Shown: piece by piece, positions 23,831-32,071 of the stretch
How the letters are laid out: each line of letters begins with the position of its first letter
How positions within the stretch are numbered: position 1 is the stretch's first letter
Source: Verrucomicrobiota bacterium
Lineage (GTDB): Bacteria; Verrucomicrobiota; Verrucomicrobiia; Limisphaerales; SIBE01
Assembly (NCBI GenBank): GCA_021733945.1
Contig: JAIPJX010000047.1
Location: 1-32,071, forward strand
Reading direction: 5' to 3'
Length of the DNA: 32,071 bases
Position numbers and translations under genes: made by a program
Notes under the pieces: model-generated
What the model was told of the DNA's origin: nothing
Seen by the model: the letters and a program-made list of their open reading frames with translations, nothing else
Databases searched by the model: none

Positions 23831-26800
23831 GTGACGCCTCACCCTTTTGTCATCCGATTCCTGAGAACCGCCATCGCCGCCGCAGTCCTCCCGGCGACTC
23901 TCGCTTCCGCAGCGAACAGCGACGCCAAGCCCGATTTCTCGCGCGATGTGCGGCCGATTCTCTCGAAGAACTGTTTTCAATGCCATGGCCCCGACTCCAA
24001 GGCACTCAAGGGCAAACTCCGTCTCGACACCGCCGAGCACGCTTTGGACGCTCGGGACGGCGGCATGGCCGCAATCACGCCGGGTGCTCCGGACAAAAGC
24101 GCCCTCATCCTCAGAATCTTCGCTTCGGATCCGGATGACATCATGCCCCCTCCCGAAACGAAGAAAGAACTCACCGCCGCGGAAAAGGAAACCCTCCGCC
24201 AGTGGATTGCCTCCGGCGCGGAATATGAACCCCACTGGGCGTTCGAACCCCCGCAACAGCCCCCCCTCCCCGCGATCACCCTCAAGGACTGGCCGCGCAA
24301 CAGCATCGACCATTTCATCCTGGCACGCCTGGAGTCTCAGGGCCTGTCCCCCTCGCCGCGTGCCGATCGGGACATCCTGATCCGGCGGCTCTATCTGGAT
24401 CTGATCGGTCTGCCCCCCACCCCGGAGGAACTGGCTGAACTCCAGATCGACTCGAGCCCGGCCTCCTACGAACGTCTGGTGGACCACCTCCTGGCGTTGC
24501 CCCAATACGGGGAACGCTGGGCGCGCCGCTGGCTCGATCTGGCCCGATACGCGGACACCAACGGGTACGAAAAGGATCGTCCGCGATCCATCTGGCCCTA
24601 CCGGGACTGGGTCATCAACGCCTTGAACCGGGACATGCCCTTCGACCGGTTCACGATCGCACAAATCGCAGGAGACATGCTCCCGGGCGCATCCGTCGAA
24701 ACTCGAATCGCCACGGGTTTCCACCGAAACACCATGCTCAACGAGGAGGGAGGCATCGACCCTCTCGAGTTCCGGTTCCATGCAATGACCGACCGGGTCG
24801 CCACCACCGGCAAAACCTGGCTCGGCCTGACGATTGGATGCGCCCAATGCCACACCCACAAGTTCGACCCCATTCCCCAGCGGGAATACTATCAGTTCAT
24901 GGCCTTCCTCAACAACGCGAACGAACCGGACCTCGATGTGCCCGATCCCGCAATCGCCGAGAAGCGGAACGTGATCCAGACCCAAATCAGGGGATTGATC
25001 CGGGATCTCCCAAACCGATTCCCCGTGCACACCATGCTGTGGCAACCCCTTGAAACCACCTCCGCCCGAAACCGCGCGGGCACCGCGGCCGAATCCCTGG
25101 AGGATCATTCCCTCCGTTTCCCCAAGGACACCCCGACCGATGTTTACTCGCTCGAATTTGACCTGGACCTCGAACGTATCGATCAAATCCAGCTCGAAGC
25201 GTTGATCGACGATGCGTTGCCGGGCAAGGGACCCGGCCGTTCCTCAGGTGGAAATTTTGTCCTGAGCGAAATCTCATTGACCGCGGCTCCCAGGAACCGC
25301 CCCGAAGAAGCCCGCGCTCTCCGGTTCAAATCCGCCACATCCGATTTCTCACAGAACGGCTACGAGATAGCCCATGCGATTGACGGCAAACCGGAGACCG
25401 GTTGGGCCATCCACGGCCCGGACAAGCCCAATGTCGACCGCACCGCGACGTTCACCCTCGAACAACCCCTCCTGCTCCCGGGTGGCATCCACCTGAAAAT
25501 CGAACTCAGCCAACTCCACGGCGATCACCACACTCTGGGTCGCATTCGCATGGCTGCCGGACGAATCATCGAGGATCCCCGCCCCATCGAAACCCGCCGG
25601 CGCGAACGCCTGGACCGGAGCTTCATACAATGGCTCGCGGAGAAATCAAAACAGTCGGTCGACTGGACCGTGTTGCACCCGGAGGAAGCCACGTCGAACT
25701 TGCCGCTCCTGACCGTGCTCGAGGATGACTCGGTGCTGGCCAGCGGCGACCAGACCAAGAGCGACACCTACCATTTGCGATTCAAGACTGATGTGGAGGG
25801 CATTCGCGCGATTCGGCTCGAAGCCATGGCCGATGATCGCCTTCCCCGCCACGGCCCCGGCCGGGTCTATTATGAAGGACCCATAGGCGATTTTACCCTG
25901 TGCGAATTCAACGTGCGCACCGACGGTCACCCAGCCCCGATCGGCACGGCACGGCACAGCTTTGCGTCCGGCAACTTCACCGCTCAAGCCGCCATCGACG
26001 CCAACCCCCAGACCGGTTGGTCGATCAACGGCGGGCAGGGGCGCTCCCATGCCGCCCTCTTCGAACTGGCTTCACCCGTTCCCAAGGCAGGCGTCCTGGA
26101 GATCGACATGCTTTTCGAACGTCACTTCTCGGCCGGCCTCGGCCGGTTCCGAATCTCCGTCACCACGGGATCCAGACCTGCCGACGCACAGGTCCTGGAC
26201 CCGGAGATTGAACGGTTGTCAAGAGTCCCGGAGGACCAGCTCACCGAAGCCCAGCAGGAGACCTTGTTCCAGGCTTTCCTCCTGGAAACACCGGAACTCG
26301 CAGCCGAACACGCACGGCTGGCGGAACTCAAAAATCAGCTTCCCGATTTTCCAACCACACTTGTCATGGAGGAACGCCCGGACGGCAACCCCCGCCCCAC
26401 GTTCATTCACAATCGCGGCGAGTTTTTGCAGCCGACCGAACAGGTGCACCCCGGCGTTCTCTCCGTGCTTCAGCCGCTTCCGCCGGACGAAAAACCCTCG
26501 CGCCTCGCGTTCGCCCGCTGGCTGGTTTCCCCCTCGAACCCGCTGGTCGCCCGCGTGACAGTGAACCGGCAGTGGTCCGCCCTGTTCGGCAGCGGAATCG
26601 TCACCACCGAGGAGGATTTTGGGTATCAGGGAAACCTGCCCTCGCATCCCAAACTGCTCGACTGGCTGTCCGTCGAGTTCATCAATCAGGCATGGTCCCT
26701 CAAGAAACTCCACAAACTGATCGTCATGAGCGCCACCTACCAGCAGGCGTCCCGGGTCTCCGATGCACTCCTGAAAGTGGACCCGGACAACCGGCTCCTG

Positions 26801-27412
26801 GCACGCGGCCCGCGCGTCCGCCTCGAAGCCGAACTCATCCGCGATTCGCTCCTCACCATGGCCGGGCTGCTGTCCCCCAGGTTGGGTGGCCCGAGCGTCT
26901 TCCCTCCCCAACCCGCCAACATCACGACGGAGGGGGCCTACGGTCGGCTCGCATGGAAAACGAGTCCGGGTGCAGATCGCTACCGTCGGGGACTCTATAC
27001 CTTCAGCAAACGGACCGCGCCCTACGCCATGTTCTCAACTTTCGATGGCCCGAGCGGTGAAGCGTGCATCGCCATTCGGGAAACGTCCAACACCCCCCTG
27101 CAGGCACTCACACTCCTGAACGACGAAGTCCTCACCGAAGCAGCCCGCGCCACGGGCCGCATGATGACTGCGAGGTCCGGTTCGATCGCCCAGCGATTGC
27201 ATTACCTTTTCCAACGCTGCCTGACCCGGCATCCGCAGCCGGATGAACTCAAGGCGTTGGAAGGATTCTACACAATCCAGGAGGAACGTTTCCGCTCGGG
27301 ATCCCTCGACGCCGGAGAATTTGCGGGTGAAGGAGCCTCCCATGAGACGGCAGCGTGGACGGCCGTCGCACGGGCTCTGTTTAACCTGGATGAAACCATT
27401 ACCAAGGGCTGA
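23831..27412 (+). CDS. PSCyt1-DUF1549-DUF1553 cytochrome protein, secreted
   Basis: A 1193-residue exported protein beginning with GTG and a signal peptide (FLRTAIAAAVLPATLASAA). A planctomycete-type cytochrome c domain (PSCyt1) comes first, with CFQCH at C48-H52 in DFSRDVRPILSKNCFQCHG. DUF1549 (PSCyt2) follows at about 150-360 (QYGERWARRWLDLARYADTNG) with a second CxxCH at C337-H341. Two similar beta-rich segments are inserted at about 425-590 and 633-780; both run from a V/T-Y-x-L-x-F start through LPxxGPGR to an AIDxxPxTGW motif. DUF1553 (PSD1) fills about 885-1170 (SRLAFARWLVSPSNPLVARV). These proteins are abundant in PVC bacteria next to DUF1501 genes, as here; they are thought to act in extracytoplasmic polysaccharide breakdown, but no reaction is proven to my knowledge. 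Confidence 0.9.
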   Translation: MTPHPFVIRFLRTAIAAAVLPATLASAANSDAKPDFSRDVRPILSKNCFQCHGPDSKALKGKLRLDTAEHALDARDGGMAAITPGAPDKSALILRIFASDPDDIMPPPETKKELTAAEKETLRQWIASGAEYEPHWAFEPPQQPPLPAITLKDWPRNSIDHFILARLESQGLSPSPRADRDILIRRLYLDLIGLPPTPEELAELQIDSSPASYERLVDHLLALPQYGERWARRWLDLARYADTNGYEKDRPRSIWPYRDWVINALNRDMPFDRFTIAQIAGDMLPGASVETRIATGFHRNTMLNEEGGIDPLEFRFHAMTDRVATTGKTWLGLTIGCAQCHTHKFDPIPQREYYQFMAFLNNANEPDLDVPDPAIAEKRNVIQTQIRGLIRDLPNRFPVHTMLWQPLETTSARNRAGTAAESLEDHSLRFPKDTPTDVYSLEFDLDLERIDQIQLEALIDDALPGKGPGRSSGGNFVLSEISLTAAPRNRPEEARALRFKSATSDFSQNGYEIAHAIDGKPETGWAIHGPDKPNVDRTATFTLEQPLLLPGGIHLKIELSQLHGDHHTLGRIRMAAGRIIEDPRPIETRRRERLDRSFIQWLAEKSKQSVDWTVLHPEEATSNLPLLTVLEDDSVLASGDQTKSDTYHLRFKTDVEGIRAIRLEAMADDRLPRHGPGRVYYEGPIGDFTLCEFNVRTDGHPAPIGTARHSFASGNFTAQAAIDANPQTGWSINGGQGRSHAALFELASPVPKAGVLEIDMLFERHFSAGLGRFRISVTTGSRPADAQVLDPEIERLSRVPEDQLTEAQQETLFQAFLLETPELAAEHARLAELKNQLPDFPTTLVMEERPDGNPRPTFIHNRGEFLQPTEQVHPGVLSVLQPLPPDEKPSRLAFARWLVSPSNPLVARVTVNRQWSALFGSGIVTTEEDFGYQGNLPSHPKLLDWLSVEFINQAWSLKKLHKLIVMSATYQQASRVSDALLKVDPDNRLLARGPRVRLEAELIRDSLLTMAGLLSPRLGGPSVFPPQPANITTEGAYGRLAWKTSPGADRYRRGLYTFSKRTAPYAMFSTFDGPSGEACIAIRETSNTPLQALTLLNDEVLTEAARATGRMMTARSGSIAQRLHYLFQRCLTRHPQPDELKALEGFYTIQEERFRSGSLDAGEFAGEGASHETAAWTAVARALFNLDETITKG

Positions 27413-27470
27413 CCCTCCCATGATGCAATTCGAGAACCACAACCGACCAAACCTCCCCTGCCGATAGTTT

Positions 27471-28916
27471 ATGGAACCAAACCACAATCCCGGGTTGGGC
27501 ATCACACGCCGCCATTTTTTCCAGGACTGCGGCGTCGGCGTCGGAAAGATCGCACTGGCCTCACTCCTCTCCAACGCTCTCTCGCCCTGGTCCTCCCTGG
27601 CCGCCCCACGCCCGGACGACCCGCTCCTGCCAAGGGCACCCCATTTTAAGCCGAAGGTCAAACGGGTGATCCACCTCTTCATGGCGGGCGCCCCGAGTCA
27701 GCTCGATTTGTTTGATTACAAACAACAACTCGTCCGGTTCGAAGGCAAACCGATCCCCCCGGAGATCATCGGCGGCCAGCGCTACGCCTTCATTCGCTCG
27801 GACGCCGCCGCTCTGGGGCCGCGGTTCAAATTCTCACGCTACGGCCAATGCGGTGCCGAATTATCCGAAATGCTTCCCCATCTGGGTGGCGTGGCCGACG
27901 ACATCTGCCTCATCAAATCGGTTCACACCGATCAGTTCAACCACGCCCCAGCCCAGATCTTTCTCAACACCGGTTTCTCCCAGCCCGGACGGCCGAGTCT
28001 CGGCTCCTGGGTGCTCTATGGTCTGGGGGCCGAAACCACCGAACTGCCCGCGTTCGTCGTCATGTCCACCGGTGCCGGAATCAGCGGCGGTTCAGCCAAC
28101 TGGTCCAGCGGCTTCATGCCCACGCTCTACACCGGCGTGCGATTGCGCAATCAGGGCGATCCCATCCTGAACGTCTCGAGCCCCGCCGGCGTCGACTCCC
28201 GGCTCCAGAAGGATTCCCTCAACCTCATCCGCACTCTCAACCAAAAACGCCTGGATCAAGTGCGTGACCCCGAAATTGCCACGCGCATCGCTTCCTACGA
28301 AATGGCGTTCCGCCTGCAGAGCTCCGCGCCCGAACTGATGGATCTCAAGAGCGAACACCAATCGACCCTCGATCTCTACGGAGCGGATCCGGACAAACCG
28401 TCCTTCGCCCGAGCCTGCCTGCTCGCCCGGCGCATGGTCGAACGCGGCGTCCGGTTCGTGAACATCTACCACGAAGGTTGGGACGCCCACTCGGACGTGG
28501 AAGGCAACCTTCGCAGCAATTGCGGGGCAACCGATCAGGCGGCGGCGGCACTGGTCAGGGACCTCAAACAACGAGGACTGCTCGAGGACACGCTGGTGAT
28601 CTGGGGCGGCGAATTTGGGCGTACGCCCATGGTGGAAACCAACCCGGCACTGGGTCGCAAACTCGGGCGCGACCACCATCCCCAGGCCTTCACCATGTGG
28701 CTCGCCGGCGGAGGCATCAAACCCGGACTCACCTACGGGGCCACGGATGAGCTCGGATTTAACGTGGCCGAAAACCCGGTTCACGTGCACGACCTTCAGG
28801 CCACCATCCTGCAGCTGCTTGGATTCGACCACGAGCGGCTCACCTACCACAACGCCGGACGCGATTACCGCCTCACCGATGTGCACGGAAAAGTAGTCAA
28901 CGGCATTCTCGCGTAA
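27471..28916 (+). CDS. DUF1501 protein, probable Tat-exported sulfatase-fold protein
   Basis: A 481-residue protein of the DUF1501 family, which is distantly related to the alkaline phosphatase/sulfatase fold. The N-terminus has a twin-arginine-like signal, ITRRHFFQDC, followed by a hydrophobic stretch (KIALASLLSNAL), so folded export by Tat is likely. Family hallmarks are visible: VKRVIHLFMAGAPSQLDLFDYK, IYHEGWDAHSD, LVIWGGEFGRTPM and GRDHHPQAFTMWLAGGGIKPG. The histidines and aspartates of the last three could bind metal. The reaction is not known. It starts 58 bp after the PSCyt gene on the same strand, the standard pairing of these families, so the two are probably one transcript. Confidence 0.9.
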   Translation: MEPNHNPGLGITRRHFFQDCGVGVGKIALASLLSNALSPWSSLAAPRPDDPLLPRAPHFKPKVKRVIHLFMAGAPSQLDLFDYKQQLVRFEGKPIPPEIIGGQRYAFIRSDAAALGPRFKFSRYGQCGAELSEMLPHLGGVADDICLIKSVHTDQFNHAPAQIFLNTGFSQPGRPSLGSWVLYGLGAETTELPAFVVMSTGAGISGGSANWSSGFMPTLYTGVRLRNQGDPILNVSSPAGVDSRLQKDSLNLIRTLNQKRLDQVRDPEIATRIASYEMAFRLQSSAPELMDLKSEHQSTLDLYGADPDKPSFARACLLARRMVERGVRFVNIYHEGWDAHSDVEGNLRSNCGATDQAAAALVRDLKQRGLLEDTLVIWGGEFGRTPMVETNPALGRKLGRDHHPQAFTMWLAGGGIKPGLTYGATDELGFNVAENPVHVHDLQATILQLLGFDHERLTYHNAGRDYRLTDVHGKVVNGILA

Positions 28917-28917
28917 A

Positions 28918-28946
28918 CCTGCCGGGCACGCAGCCCAACCGGCGGG
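28918..28946. terminator. Hairpin after the DUF1501 gene, weak terminator candidate
   Basis: CCTGCCGG (28918-28925) and CCGGCGGG (28939-28946) make an 8-bp stem including one G-T pair, with a 13-base loop, directly after the stop at 28916. No T-run follows. The remaining 245 bases up to 29191, between convergent genes, hold nothing else that I recognise. Confidence 0.35.
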
Positions 28947-29191
28947 AAGAAGCCCTCCACCCTGTCGAGGGCGCACCAAAGCGCAGCGCCGACGCCGCCT
29001 TGCGCAGGCTCAATCCCACAACCCGATCTCGATGCTCGCAGGAGACGGCCTGTGCGACGGCACCCTTTCGCTCGGTCCCCGAATCTCAAAAAAACTCGAG
29101 GCCTCGGTCATGCCTCCAGCATTTTAAACGGCATCTGGATGGAGCCAATCCTCGGACGCATTTCCCCGCTTCACCATCAACGGTCCCGGCA

Positions 29192-30262
29192 TCATTCCGC
29201 CGGCTGTGTGACCTGTTCGCGCAGCACATTCATCTGGAGCCTTACCAAACCGCGCACCATGGCGCTTTCGGCCACCGACAAACCTCCCTCTCCAGCATTG
29301 ATTGTGACCGCCGAAAACCAGGTCTCGCTCTCGCGCCGCATCGTGAATTGAGCTGTCAGCCGCTTCTCGAAATCGGCCATGTGCGCGGCCCCATAGAAAA
29401 CTGCGATGGAATCCGGCGGCGATTCCGTTTCCATCGATTTACGGACATCCTCCACCACCACCTTGTTTCGCGACTGAATCAGGACACGCATCAACTCCTG
29501 CAAATCCGGAGGCACTCCCTGCAGCTGGGCGATGTCCCCTTCAATCTGCCCGAGCATTTCCACCAGCATCAGCCGCGCCATCGCTTTTAATTTCGGATTC
29601 GCCCCCAGGAACTTGATCCCCATGTGCAGCAGCTTTCCCGTCCAGGAACTGCCGTCCATGGCTTCGAGCAATGCCACAAACTCCGGATTCGTCTCCCCTC
29701 CACCACCCGGATCTCCGGACACGCTCCCCTCCGTTGGCACCGGAGTCAGCAACCGTTCCAGATCCCGCAACGAAATGTCACTGTTCCGGAAATTCGAACG
29801 ATCGTAATCTATGGCTTCCAGCTGAAACGCGAGCCCCAGGGAATTCGCCAGCGTCGCCTGCAAACCCGCTGATCCGGAGTCTTCCGAATCCTTCGGAGCC
29901 TTGAAGCCCACGCGCGGGTCGTAACCCACCCCTTCGAACAATACGAGCGCTTGTTTATCCAAAAACTTCTGGAGCATTCGGTAATAATTGGTTTCCCCCA
30001 CATGCGACACCCCCACCAGCCAGACCACGGGAGCGATGCGGCCGGGCACCACAAACTTCCGCGCCGCGATCTGTAGCGCCACTTCCCCGTTGTCCGAACG
30101 CTCCACCCGCATGTAGGGACGCGGCACGTCCGTTTCGGATCCGCGCGTTTCCTTGGGTTCGGTCAGTTCGGCGGAAGACAACCCAAGAACGGGGACGAAG
30201 ATGGAGAGCGTTTTAGCAAGTTTCGCGAATGCCTCCCACACGATCCATAAACTCACATTCAT
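29192..30262 (-). CDS. TraB/TIKI-superfamily protein, probably exported
   Basis: A 356-residue protein from the ATG at 30260-30262; an in-frame TTG at 30271 would add three residues. A hydrophobic stretch near the N-terminus (LSIFVPVLGLSSAE) may be a signal peptide or anchor. The core carries the two Gly-x-x-His motifs of the TraB/PrgY/TIKI group: GVSHVGE (followed by LVLFEG with a conserved acidic residue) near residues 85-110, and FYGAAHM near residue 290. Eukaryotic TIKI members are metalloproteases; the function of most bacterial ones is not known, so I do not assign a reaction. A poorly conserved helical middle separates the motifs. The gene lies 67 bp downstream of the second sulfatase gene on the same strand and may share its transcript. 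Confidence 0.65.
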   Translation of the reverse strand: MNVSLWIVWEAFAKLAKTLSIFVPVLGLSSAELTEPKETRGSETDVPRPYMRVERSDNGEVALQIAARKFVVPGRIAPVVWLVGVSHVGETNYYRMLQKFLDKQALVLFEGVGYDPRVGFKAPKDSEDSGSAGLQATLANSLGLAFQLEAIDYDRSNFRNSDISLRDLERLLTPVPTEGSVSGDPGGGGETNPEFVALLEAMDGSSWTGKLLHMGIKFLGANPKLKAMARLMLVEMLGQIEGDIAQLQGVPPDLQELMRVLIQSRNKVVVEDVRKSMETESPPDSIAVFYGAAHMADFEKRLTAQFTMRRESETWFSAVTINAGEGGLSVAESAMVRGLVRLQMNVLREQVTQPAE

Positions 30263-30329
30263 GTGCCCCAATCTACGGCCTTCCCGCGCTTAAGCCAGAA
30301 AACTTTGCCGGCCCTTCCGAAGCCCGACC

Positions 30330-32021
30330 TCACGGCTTCTCGACCGGGAGTTTCAATTCCATCCGTTTGGCCCAGTCAAAATAATCGCTTCGAAGCCGGG
30401 CAACACGCTCCGGATGCCGCCCTGCCAGATCCTCCGTTTCGCAGCGGTCCACAGCCAAATCGTAGAGCTCCCATTTCCCGACCAATTTGTCCCAAACCAA
30501 TTTCCAATCGCCTTCACGGATCGCCCGATTACCAGCCCAGAACCAGGCCAGTTGCTGGTGCGGATCCCGGCCCCGCCCCTCGAGCAGCGGCGTCAGGCTC
30601 AATCCCTCGCACGGAAGAATCGTGTGCCCGCGGTACTCGCGCGGATAGTCACTCCCGGCCAGCTCCAGAAACGTCGGCATCAGATCAATGATGTGCGCCG
30701 GTGCCCGGTTCAGGGTCCCCGCCGGCACGCGTCCGGGCCACCAGGCTATGAACGGCGTGGTAATGCCTCCTTCGTGCAGCCACGATTTATAACGCCGGAA
30801 GGGTGCATTCTGAGCCCACCCCCAGGCCGGCCCCACCGCGACGTAATCGTTTCCGGGGCCGGGCGTTCGCTTCGCGGGATTCCTCCCGCCGGGTTCTTCG
30901 GAGCAGCCGCCGTTGTCGGACAAAAACAAAACCAGCGTATTGTCCGCCTGCCCGGTTGTCCTGAGCGCTTGCAGCAACCGGCCAATGTTCTGATCCATCG
31001 AATCGATCATCGCGGCGTAAACCGCCATGCGCAGATCTTCAAACTCCTGATCGGCCGCATCCCACGAATAAGCCTCCGAATCGGTGCCGGTCAATCGCCA
31101 CGCCTCCGTGCTCAACCCCATCGCCCGCTGCCGTTGCCACCGATCCCGGCGCATCTGCTCCCAACCCATTCGAAAACGTCCAACGTACCTGGCAATGTCC
31201 TCCGCCTTCGCATGCAGGGGGTAGTGCGGCGCGGTGTAGGTCACATGAACAAAGAACGGCTTGTTCCCGCCGGAAAAACGGCGGATCGATTCAATCGCAT
31301 GATCCGTGAACGCGTCTGTTGTGTAATATCCCTTCGGAAACTCCGTCACTGCTTCTCCGTCCCTGCCGAAATCCCGAACCCGGCCCCCTTTGTAATCGGG
31401 ATCGGGCTGCACCGGGTTGAAAAAATTACTGCACCCGTCCAGCAACCCATAGAACGTGTCAAACCCACGATGAAACGGGTGCGTTACCGGATCGAAGCGA
31501 TCGACCCAACTGCCCGCAGCACTGCCCTTCCCACTCCTTCCCTGCGTCATCAAATGCCACTTGCCGGACAACGAAGTCTGATAGCCCGCCCGTTGCATCG
31601 CTTCCCCCAGGGTCACCATGGTTTCCCTCAAATGTCCGGGATTGCCGAACCTCGGGTACAACCCCGTCAAAAGCGACGCCCGGGTCGTGGTGCATTTGGC
31701 GTTGTTGTAAAACTGCGTGAACCGCATGCCCTCGGCCGCCAACCGATCCAGGTTCGGCGTTTGCACCTCGCCCCCGTAACATCCAATGTCCGAAAAGCCC
31801 ATGTCATCGCACATGATCAGCACAATGTTCGGCCTGGCGCCCTCCGCCGCCACCTCGCCCCGGCTTGGCAGAAACCAAGCCCCCACCACGACAGCCAGGA
31901 GAATTGCCCGGCCGGCAATTCTCCATAAAAAACCGATCGGAACGGCACCGTTCTTCAGGCTCTGTCCATCGAGAGAAATCCTGGTGAGGCGGACGAATGT
32001 CTCGGGTGTCATGCGGGGCAT
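30330..32021 (-). CDS. Secreted sulfatase paralogue with a variant active-site motif
   Basis: A 563-residue sulfatase from the ATG at 32019-32021; an ATG at 32012 is also possible. A hydrophobic export signal lies at about 37-56 (AGRAILLAVVVGAWFLPS). MCDDMGFSDIGCYGG supplies the metal aspartates D72 and D73, GKWH is present, and the C-terminal part has REGDWKLVWDK. Overall layout matches the sulfatase at 5401-7116. The modification motif reads KCTTTRASLLTG: C110 is kept and so is the arginine, but the proline two residues after the cysteine is Thr. Whether it is still converted to formylglycine is open. The TraB-like gene follows after 67 bp. A G-rich stretch lies about 12-20 bases before the start. 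Confidence 0.88.
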   Translation of the reverse strand: MPRMTPETFVRLTRISLDGQSLKNGAVPIGFLWRIAGRAILLAVVVGAWFLPSRGEVAAEGARPNIVLIMCDDMGFSDIGCYGGEVQTPNLDRLAAEGMRFTQFYNNAKCTTTRASLLTGLYPRFGNPGHLRETMVTLGEAMQRAGYQTSLSGKWHLMTQGRSGKGSAAGSWVDRFDPVTHPFHRGFDTFYGLLDGCSNFFNPVQPDPDYKGGRVRDFGRDGEAVTEFPKGYYTTDAFTDHAIESIRRFSGGNKPFFVHVTYTAPHYPLHAKAEDIARYVGRFRMGWEQMRRDRWQRQRAMGLSTEAWRLTGTDSEAYSWDAADQEFEDLRMAVYAAMIDSMDQNIGRLLQALRTTGQADNTLVLFLSDNGGCSEEPGGRNPAKRTPGPGNDYVAVGPAWGWAQNAPFRRYKSWLHEGGITTPFIAWWPGRVPAGTLNRAPAHIIDLMPTFLELAGSDYPREYRGHTILPCEGLSLTPLLEGRGRDPHQQLAWFWAGNRAIREGDWKLVWDKLVGKWELYDLAVDRCETEDLAGRHPERVARLRSDYFDWAKRMELKLPVEKP

Positions 32022-32071
32022 TCTGCCGTGTTCACCCCCCCCCGTTCAAGCACGCACAATGGGCCTTGCCC

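Noticed and set aside
29950-29965. DnaA-box-like sequence (TTTATCCAA)
   Set aside because: A single inexact box inside a coding region. There is no cluster, no AT-rich unwinding region and no dnaA or dnaN nearby.
30414-31928. 504-codon open frame on the plus strand opposite the second sulfatase
   Set aside because: The sulfatase on the other strand has all its motifs. The plus-strand translation is rich in Arg/Pro/His without domains and is a codon-bias shadow.

Overview
The window looks like chromosomal DNA of a member of the PVC superphylum, most likely Verrucomicrobiota. The evidence is the mix of families: two secreted sulfatases, a PSCyt1/DUF1549/DUF1553 cytochrome protein followed by a DUF1501 protein, a large multiheme CxxCH protein with a PA14 domain next to a beta-propeller dehydrogenase-like protein, and a solitary pseudopilin ending in an H-X9-DG motif. 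No rRNA, tRNA, integrase, transposase or CRISPR array was seen. Planctomycetota or Lentisphaerota are not strictly excluded.

Layout. 231-671 is a small cytochrome c'-like protein closed by a good intrinsic terminator (726-764). 988-5302 is a two-gene unit: a secreted five-CxxCH cytochrome with an embedded PA14 domain, then a secreted beta-propeller protein of the sugar-dehydrogenase type. 5401-7116 (minus) is a sulfatase with a canonical C-x-P-x-R site. 7292-20294 (plus) is the centrepiece, a complete Pel exopolysaccharide operon in the order pelA, pelB (TPR part), pelB (barrel part), pelC, pelD, pelE, pelF, pelG. 20295-20766 is a gene-free stretch filled with palindromic repeats, related copies of which lie at the left window edge and at 5381-5401. 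20767-22644 is thrS, which lacks a TGS domain. 22707-23594 (minus) is the pseudopilin, and 23831-28916 the PSCyt/DUF1501 pair. 29192-30262 (minus) is a TraB/TIKI-like protein, 67 bp downstream of a second sulfatase (30330-32021, minus) whose active-site motif lacks the usual proline.

How the genes work together. The Pel products can be assigned to a full envelope machine. PelF makes the cationic polymer at the inner membrane, fed to the outside by PelG with PelD and PelE; PelD keeps the residues expected for cyclic-di-GMP binding. PelA modifies the polymer in the periplasm and keeps both its hydrolase glutamate and its deacetylase D/D/H/H residues. PelC and the PelB proteins form the export path. 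The main departure from the Pseudomonas arrangement is that PelB is two proteins: an inner-membrane-anchored TPR protein and a separately secreted protein with its own short TPR segment and an outer-membrane barrel. The surrounding sulfatases, cytochromes and DUF1501 protein are typical PVC tools for degrading sulfated polysaccharides and for extracytoplasmic electron transfer; a functional tie to Pel is inference only.

Limits: family assignments come from reading translated sequence and recalling conserved motifs. No database search, structure prediction or alignment was run.
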